Shown piece after piece: positions 45,551 through 53,669 of a stretch of DNA of 64,000 nt; the stretch's first letter is position 1, and each line of letters begins with the position of its first letter. Origin of the DNA: an uncultured Lachnospiraceae bacterium (GTDB lineage: Bacteria > Bacillota > Clostridia > Lachnospirales > Lachnospiraceae). The notes under the pieces are model-generated. The model had not been told where the DNA came from, made no database searches, and saw only the letters and a program-made list of their open reading frames with translations. The stretch covers positions 13,677-77,676 of the forward strand of contig CAJTSL010000015.1 of NCBI GenBank assembly GCA_910578845.1. The letters run 5' to 3'. Both the position numbers and the translations under genes were made by a program.

Positions 45551-47095
45551 CTAAATAACATAAAATTTTATATGCCTCTTCCTAATCTTATTTAAATCAT
45601 CAATTTGCTGGATCTCCTCATCCGACATATCCTTATCTTTCTTTAGAATATTGAATGACAAGATCAGATTATTTATACTTTCGAATTTCTTACTTTCTTC
45701 CGGACGGATAACCCCATAGGATGTATTCGAGGAACTGATCTCAATATCCCGTCCAGCCATATTTCTAATGGTGTATATGCCCTTTGCTATTTCAAGTTCA
45801 ATAGTAACCATCTTTTTCTGCGAGAATGAAACATCATCCGTATGATAGTTATAAAAACAATATTTACCATCCTTCATATCAAATAGTTTCACTGCAATAT
45901 TATCAATTCTCTTAATATCATCCTTAGATATTCCTTGCACAAAATACTCATCATTATTAAAAGAATCTATATGCTGATTTTCAATTTCTACAATTTCATC
46001 GATCCTATATTCATCTATGATCTGGGAGTAGATAACTTTTTCACGCTCACTTGTTCTGCCCGTTTTGCAAAATGGACACTTGGCTTCTGCTTTGGTCATG
46101 AGAAAAGTACTCTTACAGTATTTACACGTAACCGTATAATCTTGCGCCTGCTTCAATGCAGTATACCAATCTCGCATCTTCGGCCTGCTTAGTGGATTAT
46201 GACGTCCTTCTTCCGAAAACGTCCTCTCAAATAAATTTCTCACGTTTCTAGTAAACGCAATTTTCCCCGGAATACCTGTAGAACATCTGTTACGGTCATC
46301 CTCCGGGTCTTCAATCCAGGGAATCTCCCCCTGCTGCGCTAGAACAGAGGCATCTTCCTCTTCGTCATCCCAGCCGGCATCGCTTTCCGTAACCATCTCC
46401 CCATCAAAAGGCGAATTTAGCGTCAATATCTCATGCGCCAAAATAGCAAATGAGTATTCGTCACTTTCCAGCGTATTGATCCCGCCTTTAACCACCTCCG
46501 GTGCAGTATAGCCTTCGGTAGATATTTCCTTTTCCATATCATACCTATAACGCATATTATCTGCATCAATCAGCCACACTTCACTTGAATCCATATTTTC
46601 AGATACAAATACATTATTGGGCGATAAATCTGCATACACAGCCGAGTGAGCGAACAGCTTTGTAAATATTTCAGCAAGATTCGTTAATAGTTCCAACCGA
46701 TGGCGCAAGCCACCTGTCTGATAATAAAAGATAACAGGATTGATATCCGGTTCATCAAAAGAACGAATCCAATGCTTGATCGGTTTCATTCCGTCCAAAA
46801 AACGCATAATATACCCGCAATATGGCTTCCGCAGCATACTTGCCGGTTTTGCTATATGGATAAAGTCAGGAATATTCATAATTCTGACTTCATCCATCTC
46901 GTCCTTATATTTCTCATACTCTTTCTCATCTACCACTGGTTGCCCTGTGCTTTTATTAATTTTCATCTTAACGATAATATTAGGATCCGATGTTCTCCAG
47001 ACAATGCCTTGGCCACCTCGTCCGATTTCCTTTTCTAAGAAAAGCTTATTTCCATCCTCGTCAATCACAAATTGAATCGTATCTTTTTCATCCAT
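45551..47095 (-). CDS. Serine/threonine kinase with zinc ribbon (TerY-P triad kinase)
   Basis: An eukaryotic-type kinase of 514 residues: G-loop GRGGQGIVW (25-33), Lys in IVKMKI (43 or 45), catalytic loop YADLSPNNVF (D156, N161), and IDAD in place of DFG (D177), then TEGYTAPEV as the activation/APE region. After the kinase core comes a four-cysteine zinc ribbon (C324, C327, C340, C343 in CKYC...CPFC), then a strand-rich C-terminal domain of unknown type. An acidic insert (DAGWDDEEEDAS) sits at ~239-250. AGGTGG precedes the ATG. The PP2C phosphatase gene ends 11 bp upstream. Together with the VWA gene these make the TerY-P triad. Confidence 0.9.
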   Translation of the reverse strand: MDEKDTIQFVIDEDGNKLFLEKEIGRGGQGIVWRTSDPNIIVKMKINKSTGQPVVDEKEYEKYKDEMDEVRIMNIPDFIHIAKPASMLRKPYCGYIMRFLDGMKPIKHWIRSFDEPDINPVIFYYQTGGLRHRLELLTNLAEIFTKLFAHSAVYADLSPNNVFVSENMDSSEVWLIDADNMRYRYDMEKEISTEGYTAPEVVKGGINTLESDEYSFAILAHEILTLNSPFDGEMVTESDAGWDDEEEDASVLAQQGEIPWIEDPEDDRNRCSTGIPGKIAFTRNVRNLFERTFSEEGRHNPLSRPKMRDWYTALKQAQDYTVTCKYCKSTFLMTKAEAKCPFCKTGRTSEREKVIYSQIIDEYRIDEIVEIENQHIDSFNNDEYFVQGISKDDIKRIDNIAVKLFDMKDGKYCFYNYHTDDVSFSQKKMVTIELEIAKGIYTIRNMAGRDIEISSSNTSYGVIRPEESKKFESINNLILSFNILKKDKDMSDEEIQQIDDLNKIRKRHIKFYVI

Positions 47096-47106
47096 ATGAG
47101 CACCAC

Positions 47107-47817
47107 CTATATTTTTCTATAACAGACAATCGTTCTGTCATCGCCAGCATTTATTACATTCCAATTTTGTAGAATTGAGTAAATCAAATTATTTCTCTTA
47201 ACTAAGTTATCTGCTTCATTCACTCTTTTCCATAACAGGCTTACAAAGGCTTCCTTCTTGTCCTCCATTAAGGTTTCCGACACGCCGTCAGTCATCAACA
47301 TCAGGCTTATGCGCTTATTCTTAATATCATACTCTCTAATCGACCATTCATCTAAACTACTGATATTGCTTAACCCCGAAGTAAAATTTGAGAATTCATC
47401 TTCTTTCGAATGGAATAATGTTATTTCATCGTCGATAGAGATATAAATATTTCCATCTCCTAACTGAGCTACATAAAGTTTATCCTCATTAGAGATGTAT
47501 GCAAAAAGGCATGTAGTTCCGCATTCTTTCTTTGGATATGGATAGATTTCAAGATTCCATATAGCATGTAAAAGCGGAATGAGCAATCTAATATCCATAT
47601 CCTCATATTGCTGCCACTTTTGGACGGCGTCACAGACAGCCTTACAAGCTGCCCGCGAGCCTATTTCAGAATATCTATGGGAACCCATGCCATCGGCAAC
47701 CACCAGTACAGTTCCAAATTTATACTTTTTAGCAATGCATGCATCCTGATTCACAATACCCTTCTGTTGATGCAGTAGCCCCTTAACCGAAGAATATGCA
47801 AACTGTTCCTGTTTCAT
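47107..47817 (-). CDS. PP2C-family protein phosphatase
   Basis: A 236-residue metal-dependent Ser/Thr phosphatase. Metal-binding motifs are intact: NQDACIA (D25), VVADGMGSH (D42), GTTCLFAYI, VAQLGDGNIYI, LMTDGVSETL and the final GDDRTIV. It has no membrane segment. It presumably reverses phosphorylation by the neighbouring kinase. AGGGGA precedes the ATG. The gap before it (135 bp from the VWA gene) is filled by repeat copy B. Confidence 0.93.
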   Translation of the reverse strand: MKQEQFAYSSVKGLLHQQKGIVNQDACIAKKYKFGTVLVVADGMGSHRYSEIGSRAACKAVCDAVQKWQQYEDMDIRLLIPLLHAIWNLEIYPYPKKECGTTCLFAYISNEDKLYVAQLGDGNIYISIDDEITLFHSKEDEFSNFTSGLSNISSLDEWSIREYDIKNKRISLMLMTDGVSETLMEDKKEAFVSLLWKRVNEADNLVKRNNLIYSILQNWNVINAGDDRTIVCYRKI

Positions 47818-47849
47818 ATTAATCCCCTATTCTTATTCACTTTAAATAG

Positions 47850-47957
47850 CCATGTCAGAGCAGTTTACTGCAATGACATGCGGTCAAGGCCTATCCCCTG
47901 CTCTGACTCAAATTGCGAGTTGAAAATCAGCGCATCAGCATGATTTTTCAACCTATC
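47850..47957. repeat. Dispersed hairpin repeat, copy B (between VWA and PP2C genes)
   Basis: Shares the edge GATAGGTTGAAAAATCA, an AAAATCA/TGATTTT-type stem and the internal ATAGGCCTTGA(C)CG with copy A. It has CATGTCA/TGACATG, and GTCAGAGCAG can pair alternatively with CTGCTCTGAC, giving two mutually exclusive structures. The TAG in the repeat edge is the stop codon of the VWA gene. Confidence 0.7.
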
Positions 47958-48654
47958 TTATCCCATCAAAGTCAATATCTTGGATGTCCGTCGTAAATAA
48001 ATCCTCTGCCACCTTATTCGGATCCTTACTTTGGCTTCTCTGGATCGTACAGGAAGATATAAATCGAAAGAACTTAGAAATGTCTGCTGCATCTTCCACA
48101 TAGTATACTTTTTTCTCCGGATGATCCAAAAATTGTTTCATCATATCGATATCAGCATCCGCTCCAATTGCCAAGCTCCATCTATCACATTTTGAGCTTC
48201 TGCCCTCCGTTGTGAATTTGGCCAACTGCTTGTTGAATTCTATCCTATTGGCATCATTAGGATCATAAGGCTCACCATCTGAAACCAAGACAACGACCGG
48301 GCGATACGCGTTCTTCGGAACCCTCGACCTATCTTCAATCATTTCATAAGCCATATCAAAGGCCTTACCCATACATGTACAGCCGTCTGCAACCAGATCA
48401 ACATAATTCACATCTTTAGCACGAGTCAGATCTGTATGAAGATGTACATCGCTTCCAAACGTTATGATAGAAACATAGATTTCTGACTGAATTACCTGTT
48501 CTTGCGTAAAGCTCTGGATCATCTCTCTAACAGAGTTATTCAATTCTTGAATTTTTCCATCATATGACATCGAGCCGCTTACATCTAACAATAAAATGAC
48601 CGGTAACATTTTCGCCTTTTGCATTACAAATCCTTCGAATTCATTCTGTGCCAT
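47953..48654 (-). CDS. VWA-domain protein, TerY-like
   Basis: A single von Willebrand A domain of 233 residues with an intact metal-ion adhesion site: D24-x-S26-x-S28 in LLDVSGSMS, the Thr in DGCTCMGKAF, and the Asp in VLVSDGEPYD. TerY-like proteins of this kind are always found with a PP2C phosphatase and a kinase. The frame has an ATG at 48669, but the ATG at 48654 has GGAGG eight bases ahead. It is the first large gene of the operon, ~170 bases after the predicted start of transcription at motif site 3. Confidence 0.92.
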   Translation of the reverse strand: MAQNEFEGFVMQKAKMLPVILLLDVSGSMSYDGKIQELNNSVREMIQSFTQEQVIQSEIYVSIITFGSDVHLHTDLTRAKDVNYVDLVADGCTCMGKAFDMAYEMIEDRSRVPKNAYRPVVVLVSDGEPYDPNDANRIEFNKQLAKFTTEGRSSKCDRWSLAIGADADIDMMKQFLDHPEKKVYYVEDAADISKFFRFISSCTIQRSQSKDPNKVAEDLFTTDIQDIDFDGIR

Positions 48655-48700
48655 CTTCAATTCCTCCATTTTGTTTTATTAATATTGTTGAAAATTGATT

Positions 48701-48784
48701 TTAATTGTAATATATTGTGTCTTTTTTTTCAGTTTCTTGTAATATAATGCCTGTTTCATGATATAATGTTTCTGCAATTCTCAT
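48701..48784 (-). CDS. Possible 27-residue leader peptide ahead of the VWA gene
   Basis: In the long 5' leader of the operon an ATG with AAAGGAG four bases ahead opens a 27-codon frame ending in TAA 46 bases before the VWA start. The encoded peptide starts MRIAETLYHETG and has a Glu/Lys stretch made from a run of eight As, a potential slippage site. Too short to judge by sequence; it may be a regulatory leader or a small antitoxin-like partner. Confidence 0.4.
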   Translation of the reverse strand: MRIAETLYHETGIILQETEKKDTIYYN

Positions 48785-48829
48785 TACGCTCCTTTCTGAA
48801 GAATTGCAATTGGTATTCTTTATACTCAA

Positions 48830-48877
48830 ATCATACCACATCCATTTGAACAAAATTTAAAAAAACCTGCAAAAAAA
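48830..48877 (-). promoter_or_regulatory. GCAGG-T7 promoter motif, site 3 (VWA operon / WYL divergent region)
   Basis: On the minus strand seven Ts, GCAGG, seven Ts, AAATTTTG, then TATGAT (48830-48835) exactly 30 bases after GCAGG. On the plus strand the motif covers the ribosome site of the first WYL gene (AAAGGA at 48876), 13 bases before its ATG. Protein bound here could both drive the operon and block the WYL gene. Confidence 0.75.
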
Positions 48878-48890
48878 GGAATTGATTAAA

Positions 48891-50366
48891 ATGGCGAAAA
48901 AAACAAATACTTTTCTAAATGATATCAAAAATTATGATTTAATAAGAGAAATGCTGCATCACATTTATTTATATGGCAATTATTCTAAAGGAGATATTGT
49001 TAAGAACAACATTGCCGGCAGTGAACGATCTGTTTATGACATGATCAATAGAATTAAGAATTATTTAGATGGCGAATATCTGACAACACATAAACTACCA
49101 AATAGAAAACAAGACAAACAGGGATATCGCTTTCGATACGACCCATTTCAATGCCCTATAAACTACTTAGCAGATACTTATAGGAACTGTTCCTATGTAG
49201 TGGAAGACTTCATATTTTATTTTACATTATTACAAGCATTTAAGCCTTATGAGAAACATAATCCGTATAAGCAACATAAGATTGATGCTTATTCCTCAGA
49301 TGTATCAGAATTAACATTAGAGGGCAAATACAGCTACGACACTCTCATGAGTAATTTTCACGATATTCTGACGGCTAATGAAGATATTTTACAAATACTG
49401 GGCCAAAGCAACGCCAATTCGCCGGACAATAGCGAAGCTATCTTCACCCCCGCCAAGGCTAGGGATAGGCTAAATGAGTTAGTCGAATGTGGTATCATCA
49501 TCAAGGAAGAACATACATATGCATTAGCTCCCGATCTTCTGGAAAATTATGAAGAATGGTTAGAAAGCATCCTGCTGATGGTACAGTTTTTCTATAACTA
49601 TAGCGATTTGTGCATACCCGGATATTATTTAGCACACACCCTCTCCCAATATTCAATAGTACTTGGAGCCAATGAAAGCCCAAAAATGTTTTTCGAACAA
49701 GAGAATCCCGTATTTTTTTATAAGAATTCAAGTATACAAAATGTAATAGATGACCATACCATGTGGACCATTATCAATGCTATGCACGGCGTTTACCCCA
49801 TTTCCTTGAACTATAAGAACAAAGATAAAGTCGTTCACTCTTACGACGTTTATCCTATAAAGATAATCATCGAACGGCAATATGGCCGTCATTACTTATT
49901 TGCATATAACTACGCCTATGAGAATTTCATCATGTTCAGAATTGATTCGATAAGCAATATCAGTCCTTCAGAAAACATTGAGAAATCAAAGACATTCCCA
50001 TTCTTAGAGAGTACGCATGATCTGGAGAAACAGCTTAACGAAACATATCACAACTATATGAAAAATGTATGGAACACAACTGCTTCCGACACTCTTTATG
50101 ATATTCTTATCCATTTCTCGTGTGATAAAAGCAATTACTCACAGTTACTTAGCAGGGTTTCTGCTACAGGGCGTAACGGCACAATTATACCGATCAACGA
50201 TACATCTTTTGATTATAAAACAAAAGTCACAAGTTATATTGAAATGAAACCCTGGATCCGTGGGTTTGGCGAATATGCCATTGTTGACAAAGACGCTTCT
50301 CCTGAATTATTCGAAGAAATAAGGAACGATTACAGAAAGGCATGTGCATCTTATGGAATTATTTAA
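48891..50366 (+). CDS. WYL-type transcriptional regulator, first of a pair
   Basis: A 491-residue protein. Residues ~10-60 look like a winged helix (LIREMLHHIYLYGNYSKGDIV ... SERSVYDMINRIKNYL). The segment ISLNYKNKDKVVHSYDVYPIKIIIERQYGRHYLFAYN is a WYL-domain core, the ligand-sensing module of many defence regulators, followed by a WCX-like tail. The ATG at 48891 is used; an in-frame TTG three codons before lacks a better site. Two TATAAT boxes on the plus strand (near 48743 and 48762) are candidate promoters. It is divergent from the VWA operon and overlaps the second WYL gene by 14 bp. Confidence 0.8.
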   Translation: MAKKTNTFLNDIKNYDLIREMLHHIYLYGNYSKGDIVKNNIAGSERSVYDMINRIKNYLDGEYLTTHKLPNRKQDKQGYRFRYDPFQCPINYLADTYRNCSYVVEDFIFYFTLLQAFKPYEKHNPYKQHKIDAYSSDVSELTLEGKYSYDTLMSNFHDILTANEDILQILGQSNANSPDNSEAIFTPAKARDRLNELVECGIIIKEEHTYALAPDLLENYEEWLESILLMVQFFYNYSDLCIPGYYLAHTLSQYSIVLGANESPKMFFEQENPVFFYKNSSIQNVIDDHTMWTIINAMHGVYPISLNYKNKDKVVHSYDVYPIKIIIERQYGRHYLFAYNYAYENFIMFRIDSISNISPSENIEKSKTFPFLESTHDLEKQLNETYHNYMKNVWNTTASDTLYDILIHFSCDKSNYSQLLSRVSATGRNGTIIPINDTSFDYKTKVTSYIEMKPWIRGFGEYAIVDKDASPELFEEIRNDYRKACASYGII

Positions 50367-51387
50367 CAAATACAAGAATAAGGACTTTATCAGCATCACG
50401 AATTACATAAACCACTGTATCAACGATACCAGTTCAGCGCTCACCGAAGAAGAATTGTCCGCGGAATTGCTTGGCACGGCGCAAAACACTTTTGACGAAC
50501 TAATCGCCGCATTACTTAATCAGAACAAAAACGGATTAGACCCCAAACATCCAAATGCGAATCTGTTGATAAAGTCTAACCATAAATTATTGCCAATTCG
50601 CAACAACTATGTCCCGGTCAGGCTATCCGTTGCCGAGAAATCATGGTTACTATATATTCTCCATGATGAAAAAGCAGAACTATTCCTTGATAAAGACATT
50701 ATTGCCAACTTAATCGCAGACTTAAAAGCAGACCTGTCGCTTCCTGATATAGCAAAATGCATTGATATTAGAACTTTGGGACATAAAGAACTGACCCACT
50801 ACTCTGATGAAACGAAATCCACATTCAGGACACTCGTTGTTGCCATTAAAGAAAAGAAAGCAATCACTGTCACCAATTCCGCATTCAACGGACAGGTCTA
50901 TGAAAATCAACTAGTATATCCATACAAGCTGGAATACGCACCACAATTTGATTCCTTTTCTTTATCTGCATACAACGTAGAAGCCAAAAGACCTATAAAA
51001 ATGAACCTACAAAACCTGAGTGATGTGCAAATCTGCGAGCCGATTGCGCATTATAATGATTTCATCCAAAACTTTGAATCTAAACTTGCCGCTATACGGG
51101 AAACAATACCTGTAACCATCGAAATTACTGATGAAAAAAACGGATATGACCGGTGCAGTTACAAATTCGCATCATACGACAGAGTCTGTTATGAAAACGA
51201 ACACGGCAATCTTACTATGAATATATATTATTACAGATTCCAAAAAGATGAGATCATAAGGAACCTCATGTTTTTGGGTCCTTCTGTTCAAATCATAGGC
51301 CCGGTGCACATGAAAGAAGAGTTTGTTTCTTTTCTCAAAAAGGCATATGACCGATATGAGAAAATCCTGTCTTCGTACAGAAAATAG
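50353..51387 (+). CDS. WYL-type transcriptional regulator, second of a pair
   Basis: A 344-residue protein whose WYL core is seen in KEKKAITVTNSAFNGQVYENQLVYPYKLEYAPQFDSFSLSAYN followed by RPIKMNLQNLSDVQI, with a WCX-like C-terminal part (DRCSYKFASYDRVCYEN ... GPVHMKEEFVSFLKKAY). The N-terminus is helical (ITNYINHCINDTSSALTEEELSAELL) with no clear helix-turn-helix, so it may work as a complex with the first WYL protein. The start at 50353 overlaps the upstream gene. AAAGG lies 11 bases ahead. Confidence 0.8.
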   Translation: MELFNKYKNKDFISITNYINHCINDTSSALTEEELSAELLGTAQNTFDELIAALLNQNKNGLDPKHPNANLLIKSNHKLLPIRNNYVPVRLSVAEKSWLLYILHDEKAELFLDKDIIANLIADLKADLSLPDIAKCIDIRTLGHKELTHYSDETKSTFRTLVVAIKEKKAITVTNSAFNGQVYENQLVYPYKLEYAPQFDSFSLSAYNVEAKRPIKMNLQNLSDVQICEPIAHYNDFIQNFESKLAAIRETIPVTIEITDEKNGYDRCSYKFASYDRVCYENEHGNLTMNIYYYRFQKDEIIRNLMFLGPSVQIIGPVHMKEEFVSFLKKAYDRYEKILSSYRK

Positions 51388-51428
51388 ATAATATATATAA
51401 GAAATTTTCAAAAATAATGAGGTTTATC

Positions 51429-51474
51429 TTGACAGCCGTACTATACGATCGTATAATTTATTATACAATTGTAT
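51429..51474 (+). promoter_or_regulatory. Consensus promoter with two BlaI-like palindromic operators
   Basis: Perfect TTGACA (51429-51434), 17-base spacer, perfect TATAAT (51452-51457). Two perfect 12-bp palindromes, ATACGATCGTAT (51443-51454) and ATACAATTGTAT (51463-51474), lie 20 bp apart centre to centre on the same face of the helix, one over the -10 box and one over the likely start site. This is the pattern of a BlaI/MecI-type repressor operator. Confidence 0.85.
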
Positions 51475-51490
51475 AAAGAGGTATCAATAC

Positions 51491-53482
51491 ATGAGAACTA
51501 TATTTTTATCCATTTTGGGAATTTCAGTATCTATTGGTTTGCTAGTGATTGGATTGATTTTACTGTCACCATTTTTAAACAAAAGGTATGCCGCAAAGTG
51601 GAAATACCTGATTTGGATTTTTATTGCGTTACGACTGCTTGTACCTTTTAGCGGAGTGAACGGACCGTATATTATAGATAGAATATCGCAACGGAAAGTT
51701 CAAACGACGGCTGAACCGGAAGAAAATAATACTGACAATACAACTGACATAACGACTCCATATCGGCGGATTGTTGTGGAGATACCAGCACAGATGACTA
51801 CTCCAATCATAGTCCCGACCGAAAATGATAACACAAGTATAACCATGCTTGATATACTGGCTTTTGTTTGGGTCATCGGCGGCCTGCTTTTTATGTCTGT
51901 ACATCTTTTCAGCTTTTCCTATTTTAAACGGCAGGTGATGAAAAAGGGAAAAGCCATAAAAGATGCACCTATTCTAAGCCAGATGTTTCAGCTCAAACAC
52001 GAATTACATATCAAACGTTCCGTATGCCTGATGGAATATTACGAAGCTGAAAGCCCTATGATAATAGGCTTTATCAAACCTGTTTTAGTTTTGCCAAAAG
52101 AGCAATATAGTTCTGAAGATTTGTTTTTCATTTTAAAACATGAATTGGTTCATCTAAAACGGGGAGATGTGTATATAAAACTACTTTTCCTTACAGCGAA
52201 TGCTGTCCACTGGTTCAATCCATTAATCTGGCTCATGCAGAAGGAAGCTGTAATTGATATGGAACTGTCCTGTGATGAAAGAGTCACACAAGGCACAAGT
52301 TACGCATTGCGAAAAGCATATACAGAAACGTTGTTGTCCATGCTTCATAAACGATGTGTGAGGAAAACCGTTTTATCAACGCAGTTTTATGGCGGAACAA
52401 AGATTATGAAAAAGCGTTTCAAAAATATTTTGATAAAACGCAGTAAGAAAAACGGGATACCCATATTAATATGTGCAGTTGTCTTAACAATCAGTCTGGG
52501 AACATTGATCGGCTGTTCTGTTACCAAAGAGGATATGGAAAACGAGAATAGCAGAAACGATGGCACTGCAAATGAAAATACGGCAAATGAAGGGACGGGA
52601 AGTGAAGATACAGGAAATGTGCCCGGACAGACTGCACAGGAAGCAGATCAAACTGAAATGGCTCCTGTAGACAATTCCTCTGCTGATAATCATACATTGG
52701 AAAACACAATCACACTTATTTTTTCCAAAGAAGGAGAACAGGAACAGAAACCGGCTACACTTGCAATTGGCAATGGATATTCCTTCTATTTGCCCGATGA
52801 TGAGCAATGGCATCAATCTGCTCCTGACCTATGGACAACTGACATCAATGAACAGGTTGCACTTTGGATAACGCATTATGAAGGCGAATCAGTAGAGTCC
52901 GTTAATCAGAAACTTCAAAGTGATGGCTATGCGGAAGAGGACTCTCTTAAGTGGTGGAAACAAGAGGGAGATCTGATATATCATGCTGTACAGAAAGTAT
53001 TCGATAATAACGTATGGGGAATATTCTATTCTTATCCGGTTGATTTCGAAGAAGGATGGGGAAGAGAATTTCCTGTAATTACGAATACGTTTGCGTTGTC
53101 GGATGCAGCATACAATAATGAAGCGACGGATGACACCTCAAATGCAGGCGATTATCTAAGCGCTGAAGATTGTCAGGAAATCAGAACTATTGTAGATGCC
53201 TTTGCAGCAGCATATTTTGATGGCAATGCCAATGCCATTCCAGAGTTTCTGGCAAGTACATATGTAGGGAATATCGATACATATGAAGGCACAGGAACAA
53301 TAAGCGATTTAACTGTGAAGGGATTGTCAGATACTGATGAGAAGAAAATTGAAAATGGGACATGCAGTGTTTCCATGGAATTCAGGGACAGTAACTACGA
53401 AGATATGTTTCTATATCTGACAATTATATTAGCCAGAGAGGAAGATTCCTGGAAAATACAATTCTATGGTGTGGAAGGATAA
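51491..53482 (+). CDS. BlaR1/MecR1-like M56 membrane metalloprotease sensor
   Basis: A 663-residue protein: TM segments ~4-28 and ~35-53, a second pair around 117-137, then the zinc protease motif HELVHLKRGD and a downstream Glu (DMELSCDERV), and a TM at ~318-335 ending LIGCS. The extracellular part has an Asn/Thr/Gly/Glu-rich linker (~340-400) and two strand-rich domains, not a penicillin-binding beta-lactamase fold, so the ligand is probably not a beta-lactam. Such sensors cleave a BlaI-family repressor in the cytoplasm. No repressor gene is adjacent; the upstream gene is a WYL regulator. AGAGG precedes the ATG. Confidence 0.88.
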   Translation: MRTIFLSILGISVSIGLLVIGLILLSPFLNKRYAAKWKYLIWIFIALRLLVPFSGVNGPYIIDRISQRKVQTTAEPEENNTDNTTDITTPYRRIVVEIPAQMTTPIIVPTENDNTSITMLDILAFVWVIGGLLFMSVHLFSFSYFKRQVMKKGKAIKDAPILSQMFQLKHELHIKRSVCLMEYYEAESPMIIGFIKPVLVLPKEQYSSEDLFFILKHELVHLKRGDVYIKLLFLTANAVHWFNPLIWLMQKEAVIDMELSCDERVTQGTSYALRKAYTETLLSMLHKRCVRKTVLSTQFYGGTKIMKKRFKNILIKRSKKNGIPILICAVVLTISLGTLIGCSVTKEDMENENSRNDGTANENTANEGTGSEDTGNVPGQTAQEADQTEMAPVDNSSADNHTLENTITLIFSKEGEQEQKPATLAIGNGYSFYLPDDEQWHQSAPDLWTTDINEQVALWITHYEGESVESVNQKLQSDGYAEEDSLKWWKQEGDLIYHAVQKVFDNNVWGIFYSYPVDFEEGWGREFPVITNTFALSDAAYNNEATDDTSNAGDYLSAEDCQEIRTIVDAFAAAYFDGNANAIPEFLASTYVGNIDTYEGTGTISDLTVKGLSDTDEKKIENGTCSVSMEFRDSNYEDMFLYLTIILAREEDSWKIQFYGVEG

Positions 53483-53537
53483 ATGAATTTATCTGCAAAA
53501 ATGGATTATTGGCTAATCCCGGGCATGTAGCATGAAC

Positions 53538-53568
53538 GAGGCTGGTGGGCGCTGCTCACCTCGGCCTC
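53538..53568. other. Imperfect inverted repeat after the M56 gene
   Basis: GAGGC-T-GGTG pairs with CACC-TCG-GCCTC around a 9-base loop. No T-run follows, so it is not a standard terminator. It lies in the 187-bp gap before the DUF4268 gene, where no gene is convincing. Confidence 0.35.
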
Positions 53569-53669
53569 CAAAATAAGGTCACACGTTTCTTGCAATACTG
53601 CTAATAGCGATGGCACAAGACCGATGTAGAGGAAGTTGCGCATACATTACTTCCAAATAAGCTCCGCAA

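Noticed and set aside
48670..48890. A CRISPR-like or tandem-repeat array in the AT-rich divergent region.
   Set aside because: There are no regularly spaced repeats; the recurring sequence is a single promoter motif found once here.
53483..53669. A possible gene remnant in the gap before DUF4268.
   Set aside because: The open stretch is short, stops in all frames are close, and no similarity could be recognised; only the hairpin was kept.
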